Source: a virus. From it: DNA of 28,984 nucleotides. Location of the stretch: the IMG/VR virus record IMGVR_UViG_3300045051_001039, positions 1 to 28,984 of that record. One strand, written 5' to 3'. The position numbers and the translations under genes were made by a program. Shown here one piece after another: positions 23,081 to 28,921 of this stretch (position 1 is its first letter; each line of letters opens with the position of its first letter). Below the pieces are notes generated by a model, which made no database searches, was not told the DNA's origin, and saw nothing but the letters and a program-made list of their open reading frames with translations.

Positions 23081-23653
23081 ATGGAATTATTAACGGAAAA
23101 CGAGGCTGCGGATATTATCAAAATGTCTGTTCACTGGCTTCGTCGAGCCAGACACAAAAAAGAACCCAATCAACCCCCTTATCTAAAGATTGGAAGTAGC
23201 ATTAGGTATGAAAAAAAAGAAGTGATGAAATGGTTAAGAGAAAAGAAAAAATTCAAAACTGGAAAGGAAGAGGGTATTAAAATGGCAGATGCAACATCTC
23301 TTAGAGAGAAAAACACAACAGGCAAATATATATTGGATTCTAACGGTGACCCCGTTCAATGTAATAGCGTTACCGAATGGGGCAAGTGGATGGAAGACAG
23401 ATCGACCATATTGCAAAGAATTTTGTCCCGCACAACGATCCGAACAAACCCAAACGTACACGTGTCTACCGTGTTCCTTGGCCTCGATCATAATCATTGC
23501 TTCGGTAGCTTGGCCGTACCCATATTATGGGAATCTATGGTATTCGGGGGCGAATCTGACGGGGAGCAAGAACGATATTCAACAAAAGAGGAAGCCATCG
23601 CCGGCCATTTAAAGCTCGTTGATGAACAAAGGGGTTTATTAAAGAATGATTGA
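23081..23653 (+). CDS. Helix-turn-helix protein fused to a phage early protein
   Basis: This 190-residue product starts at an ATG seven bases after GGAGA. Residues 1-58 look like an excisionase/MerR-type winged helix: LTENEAADIIKMSVHWLRR, then PPYLKIGSSIRYEKKEVMKWL. Residues 68-190 match a different, widespread small phage protein: KYILDSNGDPV, WGKWMED, VHVSTVFLGLDHN, LWESMVFGG, QERYSTKEEAIAGH. The Met at residue 68 (23282) has its own GGAAGAGGG seven bases upstream, so a 123-residue second product is likely. The first part could bind DNA and autoregulate the operon. The role of the second part is unknown to me. Confidence 0.7.
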   Translation: MELLTENEAADIIKMSVHWLRRARHKKEPNQPPYLKIGSSIRYEKKEVMKWLREKKKFKTGKEEGIKMADATSLREKNTTGKYILDSNGDPVQCNSVTEWGKWMEDRSTILQRILSRTTIRTNPNVHVSTVFLGLDHNHCFGSLAVPILWESMVFGGESDGEQERYSTKEEAIAGHLKLVDEQRGLLKND

Positions 23654-23876
23654 CGATGAATTGATGAACGCGTTACACACCACATTTTCTTGCCATTTGG
23701 AACGTAAACAAGAAATGTCGGGGCACGTTGTAATTGCAACCTTGCTGGCGTATGTAGTGTCTGAGTTATCGCACGGCCTTCTTGCTAGACCAGAACATAT
23801 GAAGGCAAACAAAGAAAATATGGTTAACGCATTTAAAGTATTGTTGGATTCAGTAAAAGAACCGACAACGCATTAA
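23646..23876 (+). CDS. Small hypothetical early protein
   Basis: This 76-residue protein overlaps the preceding gene by eight bases. It is helical, with a hydrophobic centre (GHVVIATLLAYVVSELSHGLLA) that could be a helix in a small bundle or, less likely, a membrane segment. I recognise no family. Its stop codon ends two bases before the tRNA-like gene, so both are probably on one transcript. Confidence 0.55.
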   Translation: MIDDELMNALHTTFSCHLERKQEMSGHVVIATLLAYVVSELSHGLLARPEHMKANKENMVNAFKVLLDSVKEPTTH

Positions 23877-23878
23877 TG

Positions 23879-23952
23879 CACAAAGTAGCTTAATTATGGC
23901 AAAGCAATCGACCCATAATCTTTGGTTGCCGGTTCGAATCCGGCCTTTGTGC
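23879..23952 (+). tRNA. Degenerate tRNA-like gene, anticodon CAT
   Basis: The 74 bases fold as a cloverleaf. The acceptor is CACAAAG / CTTTGTG and can be extended by G23878-C23952. The D arm is GCTT / AAGC with GG in a ten-base loop. The T arm is GCCGG-TTCGAAT-CCGGC, with a canonical loop. The anticodon loop is CCCATAA, giving CAT (Met, or Ile if lysidine-modified). Two defects stand out. Position 33 is C, not the near-universal T, and the anticodon stem ATCGA / TCTTT has T-T and C-T mismatches at pairs 28-42 and 29-41. CCA is not encoded. It may be a decayed tRNA, a decoy, or one repaired or edited after transcription. Confidence 0.6.
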
Positions 23953-23970
23953 GCTTGATAGGAGACAGTA

Positions 23971-24324
23971 ATGGATAGATACATTTGGGTTAAACACGCA
24001 GACGGCGCACCGTTCCGTAAAGAGATTAATGAAAAGTTGGCGCAAGGGTACAAATTGGCCGGCACCATTATTTCGGTTGAAGGGGCGACATACCGATACA
24101 TTCAACCAATGATCATGCCCGAAAAGAAATGGAAGGAACTTCAAAAAGAAATAGGGGTTGTATTGCATGGGAAAAATGGCGACTTTACTCTTTACTCGCG
24201 AGATTGTGGGATCATAGTGACGAACGAACGTTTGGGAATTTGCGTAGAGTTACCCCATTATGCTGCAACCGATCTGTGGCCATTATTTAAATTGTACTCT
24301 GAAGAGTTTGCGAGGAAAAAGTAA
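23971..24324 (+). CDS. DUF1737-like domain protein
   Basis: This 117-residue protein follows an AGGAG site 18 bases downstream of the tRNA-like gene. Residues about 15-50 (FRKEINEKLAQGYKLAGTI, ending in YIQPMIM) match the small DUF1737-type module, which has a helix, then GY/GW, a glycine and strands ending in QPM or QAM. The remaining ~65 residues add a second part, rich in aromatic residues, without a known match. It shares the module with two other early genes here. Function of the module is unknown to me. The dispersed 8-mer lies in it at 24058. Confidence 0.6.
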   Translation: MDRYIWVKHADGAPFRKEINEKLAQGYKLAGTIISVEGATYRYIQPMIMPEKKWKELQKEIGVVLHGKNGDFTLYSRDCGIIVTNERLGICVELPHYAATDLWPLFKLYSEEFARKK

Positions 24325-24509
24325 TGTTTAGATTAATATGTTTTGGACTTTGTTGCGTATCTTTCGGGTGGACTACGGCTTATGTGATCAACCATAGGCA
24401 CGTGTTATCAAACGGAACGGTTTGCGGTATCAGTTTATTGGGAATTCTGACCACATTCGTTACTTGTTGCGTAACATTTTATACCACAAGTTTATTGTTG
24501 GCGGGGTAA
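24324..24509 (+). CDS. Small membrane protein with two helices
   Basis: This 61-residue frame starts within the previous stop (TAATG). Residues about 3-22 and 35-60 are hydrophobic and separated by VINHRHVLSNGTV, so a two-helix hairpin in the inner membrane is likely. It has five Cys. A holin, an antiholin or a superinfection factor could look like this, but no family is recognised. Confidence 0.55.
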   Translation: MFRLICFGLCCVSFGWTTAYVINHRHVLSNGTVCGISLLGILTTFVTCCVTFYTTSLLLAG

Positions 24510-24512
24510 TCA

Positions 24513-24734
24513 ATGACCGTCGCTAAATTTATAATAATTTCTCACCCCAGGGCTGGGGCAGTCGAAGAAAAGGTATCTGAATTATTGAACGATGGTTATG
24601 AGTTAGCGGGGCCATTGTTTTATACCGAAAAAGGACTTGTACAACCAATGGTTAAGTATACGTTTCCAAAAAATCCACCACCGCCCCTAAATATATCTCA
24701 TTGCTCAAAATGTTGTACGCGGGGCTTTATATGA
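24513..24734 (+). CDS. Second DUF1737-like small protein
   Basis: A 73-residue protein begins MTVAKFIIISH. AVEEKVSELLNDGYELAGPL and then QPMVKYTF follow, the same module as in the gene at 23971. A Pro-rich link leads to SHCSKCCTRGF, a possible CxxCC metal site. GGGG lies close to the ATG. It overlaps the next gene as ATGA. The MTV start is shared with the three genes that follow. Confidence 0.55.
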   Translation: MTVAKFIIISHPRAGAVEEKVSELLNDGYELAGPLFYTEKGLVQPMVKYTFPKNPPPPLNISHCSKCCTRGFI

Positions 24735-24955
24735 CAGTCGCTGAACTTATCGAAGAACCATGCGCCGAATGTGAAGCCCTGTCATTATGGACAATATATA
24801 TAACGCAGCTCAATGAAGAATTTAGAAAAGATATATTAAAAGACCATAAATACGAATATGAAGCGGAAGCGAGATTTGTGTGCGAGCAGCTTCTAAAAAG
24901 AGGGCATCACGTTCACATGGTTAAATTTCAAGGAGTTTGTCGTGACCGTATCTGA
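24731..24955 (+). CDS. MTVxELIE-leader protein 1
   Basis: This 74-residue protein is read from the ATG overlapping the previous stop. The first eight residues (MTVAELIE) are almost those of the two genes that follow, at the DNA level too. The rest (EPCAECEALSLWTIYIT, then a helical EARFVCEQLLKRGHHV) is unrelated and matches no family I know. It overlaps the next gene by 14 bases. Confidence 0.5.
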   Translation: MTVAELIEEPCAECEALSLWTIYITQLNEEFRKDILKDHKYEYEAEARFVCEQLLKRGHHVHMVKFQGVCRDRI

Positions 24956-25154
24956 ACTTATCGAAAAACTTCGTGAATATCCTCAAAATCAAGTTGTTAA
25001 TATATGGATAGCTGGAAAACGTGAACCTGGTCATTATCGTATCAGACATACAATGGAGAATGTGGGGGTATCAAAATATTATAAATGTACTGTTTTGGTT
25101 CCAAGCGATGTGATTGTGGACGGTCATGCATATACGGAGGGGTTAGAGGAATGA
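24942..25154 (+). CDS. MTVxELIE-leader protein 2
   Basis: This 70-residue protein starts at a GTG seven bases after AAGGAG. It begins MTVSELIEKLREYPQNQVVN, and the body has short strands with IRHTMENVGVSKYYK and VLVPSDVIV. I know this opening (helix, then YPxxxxV) from many short phage early proteins, whose function is mostly unknown. It overlaps the next, paralogous gene as ATGA. Confidence 0.55.
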   Translation: MTVSELIEKLREYPQNQVVNIWIAGKREPGHYRIRHTMENVGVSKYYKCTVLVPSDVIVDGHAYTEGLEE

Positions 25155-25363
25155 CCGTAAATGAACTTATCGAAGAGCTGCGGAAGTATCCGCCGGATAT
25201 GGTTGTGTTAAAGTTGTTCCCCACCATTAGAGGACACAACGTATTATATCCAGACCCACATATCGAGAAAGTGGATTCAATAAACACCGGTACTGATTAT
25301 CACATACCTAGCGATGATGATTATTACCCCGATGCAATAACGGTTGAAGTGCTCTGTATCTAA
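25151..25363 (+). CDS. MTVxELIE-leader protein 3
   Basis: This 70-residue paralogue of the preceding gene begins MTVNELIEELRKYPPDMVV. The body is different (PTIRGHNVLYPDPHIEK, then an acidic PSDDDYYPDAI). The ATG overlaps the previous stop and has GAGGA directly upstream. Its own stop lies inside the left arm of a hairpin (25357-25382) that recurs at 28135. Confidence 0.55.
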   Translation: MTVNELIEELRKYPPDMVVLKLFPTIRGHNVLYPDPHIEKVDSINTGTDYHIPSDDDYYPDAITVEVLCI

Positions 25364-25382
25364 TAACAGACATTATCGGATA
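25357..25382 (+). repeat. Intercistronic hairpin, copy 1
   Basis: TATCTAATAA (25357-25366) and TTATCGGATA (25373-25382) flank a six-base loop. Nine of the ten positions pair as RNA, one of them U-G, with a single A-C mismatch. The left arm includes the stop codon of the upstream gene. There is no T-run, so it is not a standard terminator. The same arms recur at 28135-28162. Confidence 0.55.
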
Positions 25383-25400
25383 TAGATTTAGGAGAGAAAA

Positions 25401-25607
25401 TTGTATAAAAACATGTCTGCCAAGTTCAAGCAGATGAAATTATATGCACTTGCGCAGCTTTGTATTGCAGATTACTTGCGAGGTTATGGGGATGAGTCTA
25501 ATGAATTTGTTGAGATGCTAAAGGAGTTAGATGATTATGCTGCAAAATGGTTAAGCAAGCATTATCCGTTGGATGAAGAACAAACCACCCCGCAGGAGTC
25601 GGCATGA
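25401..25607 (+). CDS. Small hypothetical early protein, TTG start
   Basis: The 68-residue frame starts at a TTG about six bases after AGGAG. The in-frame ATG at 25413 is 18 bases away and less likely. The product is helical and acidic at the end (LDDYAAKWLSKHYPLDEEQ). I recognise no family. The gene follows hairpin copy 1 and is coupled to a possible 18-codon frame by an ATGA overlap. Confidence 0.5.
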   Translation: MYKNMSAKFKQMKLYALAQLCIADYLRGYGDESNEFVEMLKELDDYAAKWLSKHYPLDEEQTTPQESA

Positions 25608-25660
25608 CCATATCCCCGACGTCAGGAAAATGGTTACCAATTTGTTGGCGTCAACAATAA
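25604..25660 (+). CDS. Possible 18-residue coupled peptide
   Basis: An ATG overlaps the upstream stop as ATGA and has AGGAG six bases before it. The frame has 18 codons (MTISPTSGKWLPICWRQQ) and ends ten bases before the next gene. Overlap and ribosome site are as good as those of its neighbours. It may be a real small peptide or a linking frame that carries ribosomes to the next gene. Confidence 0.35.
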   Translation: MTISPTSGKWLPICWRQQ

Positions 25661-25669
25661 GGTGAGAAC

Positions 25670-25939
25670 ATGAAACAATACCGTAAACGTCCGTTAATAA
25701 TTGAGGCTGCCCAATGGAACGGCGAAACATTGGATGGTCAACACGCGCGAACTGTGCTAGGTGACGAATATTATTATGGTTGCTGCAACGAGGATGGCAT
25801 GCTTTTTGATTTGATGGTTAAAACTTTAGAGGGCGTCATGACTTGCGAGGTTGGTGACTGGCTGATTAAGGGCATCAAGGGCGAGTTTTACCCATGCAAG
25901 CCGGATATATTCGCAGAGACATACGAGGCGGTCGAATGA
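25670..25939 (+). CDS. Phage early protein of the KYRKRPxxIEAxQW family
   Basis: This 89-residue protein has the signature start YRKRPLIIEAAQWNG. Further on it has TLEGVMTCEVGDWLIKGIKG and EFYPCKPDIFAETYE. I know this small family well from many phages and prophages (sometimes called PGDYG-type after its GDW/GDY turn), but its function is not established as far as I know. The start has AAGGTGAG upstream. It overlaps the next gene as ATGA. Confidence 0.75.
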   Translation: MKQYRKRPLIIEAAQWNGETLDGQHARTVLGDEYYYGCCNEDGMLFDLMVKTLEGVMTCEVGDWLIKGIKGEFYPCKPDIFAETYEAVE

Positions 25940-26115
25940 AGAGTTACACAGTCCACGAGGCCGATCAAATGGCGTCATTCATTAAAGAGTTGTTCAATAT
26001 GTTGAAATCGGGCAACGAAGTTATGGCCACCCAAATATTTGAATTGGGTTTGGATTGTGAAGTGTTTAAGGTTATTCAGGAAGACCCCACGGTAGCATTG
26101 GAGGATTGGTTTTAA
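25936..26115 (+). CDS. Small acidic helical early protein
   Basis: The 59-residue frame is coupled to the previous gene by ATGA and has GAGG seven bases upstream. The product (from YTVHEADQMASFIKELF to the acidic end ALEDWF) is helical, with no motif I can name. A longer frame from 25894 would overlap the previous gene without a ribosome site. Confidence 0.5.
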   Translation: MKSYTVHEADQMASFIKELFNMLKSGNEVMATQIFELGLDCEVFKVIQEDPTVALEDWF

Positions 26116-26117
26116 TT

Positions 26118-26270
26118 ATGGACAGAGTTCAGTCGTTAGAGAAATTCATAGCAGAGTTTGGCGCGTATCTTAAGGGTTACAATTGTAGTAGCGATGGATA
26201 TGACGAGATACAAGAGATTATCGAAAAGTTTGACGAATTAATGTGGGAACATGTCGACAAACCGCAGTAA
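26118..26270 (+). CDS. Small acidic protein
   Basis: An ATG two bases after the previous stop opens 50 codons. The product has a helical start (MDRVQSLEKFIAEFGAYLKG), a short loop (YNCSSDGYDE) and a second helix (IQEIIEKFDELMWEHV), so it is probably a two-helix protein. The ribosome site is weak; translation may depend on ribosomes from the gene before. No family recognised. Confidence 0.45.
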   Translation: MDRVQSLEKFIAEFGAYLKGYNCSSDGYDEIQEIIEKFDELMWEHVDKPQ

Positions 26271-26296
26271 TTCGTACATATAAAAGGGATATGTCG

Positions 26297-26557
26297 ATGG
26301 AATGGACACGACAATTAATGATTGTGCCGGCACTCTTCCTTTGTGGGTGTGGCGAATCATACGAAACAACCTATTCGAAACCTTACGTGGTTGTCTGTTC
26401 TGGAGTCCGCAACAACTGGTTCCGCGAGATAGACACCAAGCGATTAAGCGAGCGTGTAAACGATTATATTAACCACGGGTATACGGTGTCGGGTAACCTT
26501 ACTGGAACACGTGGGGAGATTTGCCAGACCTTGGAGAGGATGAACAATGACACCTGA
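26297..26557 (+). CDS. Putative lipoprotein with a DUF1737-like domain
   Basis: This 86-residue protein starts eight bases after AAGGG; an ATG six bases earlier is too close to that site. Residues 1-17 (MEWTRQLMIVPALFLCGC) fit a lipoprotein signal, with Gly-Cys at the cleavage site and a hydrophobic core before it. The mature part ends with LSERVNDYINHGYTVSGNL and EICQTLERM, similar to the DUF1737-type modules encoded at 23971 and 24513. If exported it would face the periplasm, where a phage lipoprotein could act in superinfection exclusion or lysis control; this is inference. A full GTGCCGGCAC lies within the signal region (26324-26333). Confidence 0.55.
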   Translation: MEWTRQLMIVPALFLCGCGESYETTYSKPYVVVCSGVRNNWFREIDTKRLSERVNDYINHGYTVSGNLTGTRGEICQTLERMNNDT

Positions 26558-26729
26558 ACAAATACAGAACATACAAACCGCATTAGAGAGATACCCCGAC
26601 CGGCGTGACGAAATCATGCAGAGAGTGGCAGCAGCGACGAAGTTATCGGCATTAATTGTTGAGTTGGGCGGAACATTGGGTTTGTTTCAAGAGTTCCAAC
26701 CAAAGGAAAAAGAATGTACCAGCAAGTAA
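26547..26729 (+). CDS. Small helical protein directly before rtcB
   Basis: This 60-residue protein overlaps the previous gene by 11 bases and the rtcB-like gene by 16. It is helical, starting MTPEQIQNIQTALERYPDRR, with a Gly-rich turn (VELGGTLGLF) in the second half. The ribosome site is GGAGAGGA a few bases upstream. The tight overlap with rtcB suggests co-expression; a functional link cannot be shown. Confidence 0.5.
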   Translation: MTPEQIQNIQTALERYPDRRDEIMQRVAAATKLSALIVELGGTLGLFQEFQPKEKECTSK

Positions 26730-27922
26730 TCAAGGAAGAGGGCGCACACCCCATCAAGATATGGACGAAAAACATAGAAGACAGTGCGTTATCACAATTA
26801 AAGAACATTGCCCGCTTGCCGTTCATACATCACCACGGTGTGGTTGCAATGCCCGACGTTCACATGGGGGTCGGCGCAACGATTGGCAGCGTCATAGCCA
26901 CAGATAGGGCCATTATACCGGCAGCCGTGGGGGTTGATATTGGTTGTGGCATGTTGGCCGTTAAATTGTCGTTGACTGCCTCTGATTTGCCCGATGATTT
27001 GGGGGCAATTCGGTCAGCGATTGAACGGGAAGTGTTGCAAGAACATATGCAAGACGCGCGTTACGATAATACAGTTCGCTCATATCGCCAAATGATGATT
27101 GACCTTGAAGACATGTTGAGGCGTCACGGCATATTGAAGAGTGGCCGACACATCACTTACGGTTTGGACAAGGCAATCCATCAAATGGGCACATTGGGCG
27201 GGGGCAATCATTTCGTTGAATTATGCTTGGACGAATCACAAAATGTTTGGGTAATGTTACATTCTGGCAGTCGGGGCATTGGTCACATGATTGGAACTTA
27301 CTTTATTGAACTGGCCAAACAAGATATGGAAAGGTTTTTTATTACGTTGCCCGATCAAGACCTTGCATATTTCCCCGATGGAACCGCGCACCACGGTGAT
27401 TATGTTGACGCCGTCGAATGGGCGCAGCAATACGCCTATCACAATAGGCAAGCAATGATGTGCGACGTTGTTATGGTTCTAAAAAAGTATGTGCCGGCAC
27501 AATTTAATATCATCAATGAAGCCATTAATTGCCATCACAATTACGTTAAACGTGAACATCACTTTGGTAAGAATGTGTGGGTCACACGCAAGGGCGCAAT
27601 CAGGGCACGCAAGGATGATTTGGGTATCATTCCCGGATCGATGGGCCAGCGTTCGTATATCGTGCGCGGTAAGGGTAATTATGATTCGTACCACTCATGC
27701 AGTCATGGGGCCGGGCGTGCGATGGGACGCAATCAAGCAAAGAAAAAGTTTACCGTCGATGATTTGATTGCCCAGACAAAGGGCGTGGAATGTCGTAAGG
27801 ATGAACACGTATTAGATGAAATACCGGGGGCATACAAAGACATTGACGTTGTGATGGAGAATCAAAGAGATTTGGTTGACGTGGTTCATATATTAAAACA
27901 AGTGTTGTGCGTTAAGGGGTGA
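26714..27922 (+). CDS. rtcB: RtcB RNA 3'-phosphate/5'-hydroxyl ligase
   Basis: This 402-residue protein is full length (E. coli RtcB is 408). RtcB enzymes join RNA ends with 2',3'-cyclic phosphate or 3'-phosphate to 5'-hydroxyl ends, using GTP and Mn. Active-site motifs are present: MPDVHMGVGATIGSV (46-60), VGVDIGCGM with the metal-ligand Cys78, LGGGNHFVEL, HSGSRG, NCHHNYV, GIIPGSMG and SCSHGAGR, whose His is the guanylylated residue of the family. In phages such ligases are thought to mend host or phage tRNAs cut by defence anticodon nucleases. AAAGGA lies eight bases before the ATG. No archease gene is visible in the window. Confidence 0.95.
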   Translation: MYQQVIKEEGAHPIKIWTKNIEDSALSQLKNIARLPFIHHHGVVAMPDVHMGVGATIGSVIATDRAIIPAAVGVDIGCGMLAVKLSLTASDLPDDLGAIRSAIEREVLQEHMQDARYDNTVRSYRQMMIDLEDMLRRHGILKSGRHITYGLDKAIHQMGTLGGGNHFVELCLDESQNVWVMLHSGSRGIGHMIGTYFIELAKQDMERFFITLPDQDLAYFPDGTAHHGDYVDAVEWAQQYAYHNRQAMMCDVVMVLKKYVPAQFNIINEAINCHHNYVKREHHFGKNVWVTRKGAIRARKDDLGIIPGSMGQRSYIVRGKGNYDSYHSCSHGAGRAMGRNQAKKKFTVDDLIAQTKGVECRKDEHVLDEIPGAYKDIDVVMENQRDLVDVVHILKQVLCVKG

Positions 27923-27926
27923 TTTA

Positions 27927-28127
27927 ATGGACATAATATTTAAGGGTATTAATGAAAAGGAAGCGCAGGTTATTGTTGCGCACGCAAAAATGTATGACTT
28001 TATTTACGAGTGGCGGGAAAGAATAATCAGAGCATGTAAAGAAGGTGATCATTACGCAACGCAATCTCTTAGAGAGGATTTTTACGACACATTGCACGAC
28101 TTTGGAATAGCTCAGTTGTTCGATTAA
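27927..28127 (+). CDS. Small helical protein after rtcB
   Basis: This 66-residue protein begins four bases after the rtcB stop with AAGGGG upstream. It is helical throughout (NEKEAQVIVAHAKMYDFIYEW, then a charged second helix), with no motif I recognise. It is the last gene of the rightward early operon and is followed by hairpin copy 2. Confidence 0.55.
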   Translation: MDIIFKGINEKEAQVIVAHAKMYDFIYEWRERIIRACKEGDHYATQSLREDFYDTLHDFGIAQLFD

Positions 28128-28134
28128 CATTCTC

Positions 28135-28162
28135 ATATCTGATAAGGAATATTATCGGATAT
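28135..28162 (+). repeat. Intercistronic hairpin, copy 2
   Basis: ATATCTGATAA (28135-28145) and TTATCGGATAT (28152-28162) flank a six-base loop. All 11 positions pair as RNA if the central T-G is counted as a U-G wobble. It lies between the convergent ends of the early operon and the small terminase gene. No T-run follows; AT-rich sequence does. The arms are the same as at 25357 apart from one base. Confidence 0.6.
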
Positions 28163-28182
28163 AATATTTAAATAACTGACTT

Positions 28183-28701
28183 CTAGTAATCCCGTTCGAA
28201 TTTCTTATGTAGCGCGATCAAATTCTGTAATTCTTTGACGGTACGATTTAAACCGAAGTGGTCGCAATCTTCTAATTCGACCTTTTCGCGCCAATTAAAA
28301 CGATTCTTCATGTTCAACATCCAAATTTTTTCGGATATTTTGCGCTCACCCTTGCACGCGTCATGACCCAATATCTGCCAATGCGCCATTGACGCACTGC
28401 GTCCGTGTTCTAGAGCTTTTGCGAATTCAGGGCGTTCGTTTTCCCATCTATACAGGGTTGCGCGGGATATATCTAACTTGACGCAAATCTCTGCGTCCGA
28501 CACACCATCTTTGTACCACTCCTGTATTTCCTGGCACATTTCAGGGCGATAGATTGGGTTGCGCCAATCGTGTTTTAAATCTTTAGGTGTCGCATCATCA
28601 AGCGACATTGCACACGCCATCGGGCGCTTCTTCTTCTTTGGCTTTTCTAACGTATTTGCGCTTGGTTTCGGCGACCGTTTTGGCTTCGGTTTCTCGCTCA
28701 T
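28183..28701 (-). CDS. terS: Terminase small subunit
   Basis: This 172-residue protein probably recognises the packaging start and recruits the large subunit. Residues 1-30 are basic and low in complexity. A helix-turn-helix follows at about 60-95 (GVSDAEICVKLDISRATLYRW). The typical family segment WMLNMKNRFNWREKVE lies at about 128-143, followed by an oligomerising helix. The ATG has AAGGA 11 bases upstream. It overlaps the zinc-ribbon gene by 104 bases. A general transcription regulator is ruled out mainly by the C-terminal NMKNRFNWREK segment. Confidence 0.8.
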   Translation of the reverse strand: MSEKPKPKRSPKPSANTLEKPKKKKRPMACAMSLDDATPKDLKHDWRNPIYRPEMCQEIQEWYKDGVSDAEICVKLDISRATLYRWENERPEFAKALEHGRSASMAHWQILGHDACKGERKISEKIWMLNMKNRFNWREKVELEDCDHFGLNRTVKELQNLIALHKKFERDY

Positions 28702-28888
28702 GTTTCACATCATCCTTGATTGGTTCAACAATCTTTTCTTCTTCTTTGAGTGCTTGGATTAATTCGGGTTTGACTTCGACCGCAACGGTACCTTTGCCGG
28801 CACATCTCTCACATTCCCTTTCGGTCATTCCCATGCCGACCATCTTTTTAGTGCCCCGGCATAGTGGGCAGCGTGTAATTACATTCAT
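28598..28888 (-). CDS. Small zinc-ribbon protein (DnaJ-type CxxC pairs)
   Basis: This 96-residue protein has CPLCRGTKK at about 7-15 and CERCAGKG at 26-33, two CxxCxG-type knuckles like the DnaJ zinc domain. The second half is charged and ends with YVRKAKEEEAPDG. Small proteins of this type are common near phage early or terminase genes; nucleic-acid or protein binding is likely. It overlaps terS by 104 bases in another frame, so the charged tail and the N-terminus of terS are coded by the same DNA. The dispersed 8-mer falls between the knuckles' coding bases (28796). Confidence 0.65.
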   Translation of the reverse strand: MNVITRCPLCRGTKKMVGMGMTERECERCAGKGTVAVEVKPELIQALKEEEKIVEPIKDDVKHERETEAKTVAETKRKYVRKAKEEEAPDGVCNVA

Positions 28889-28921
28889 ATATTATCGTCC
28901 ACATTCCATGTACATACCAAC

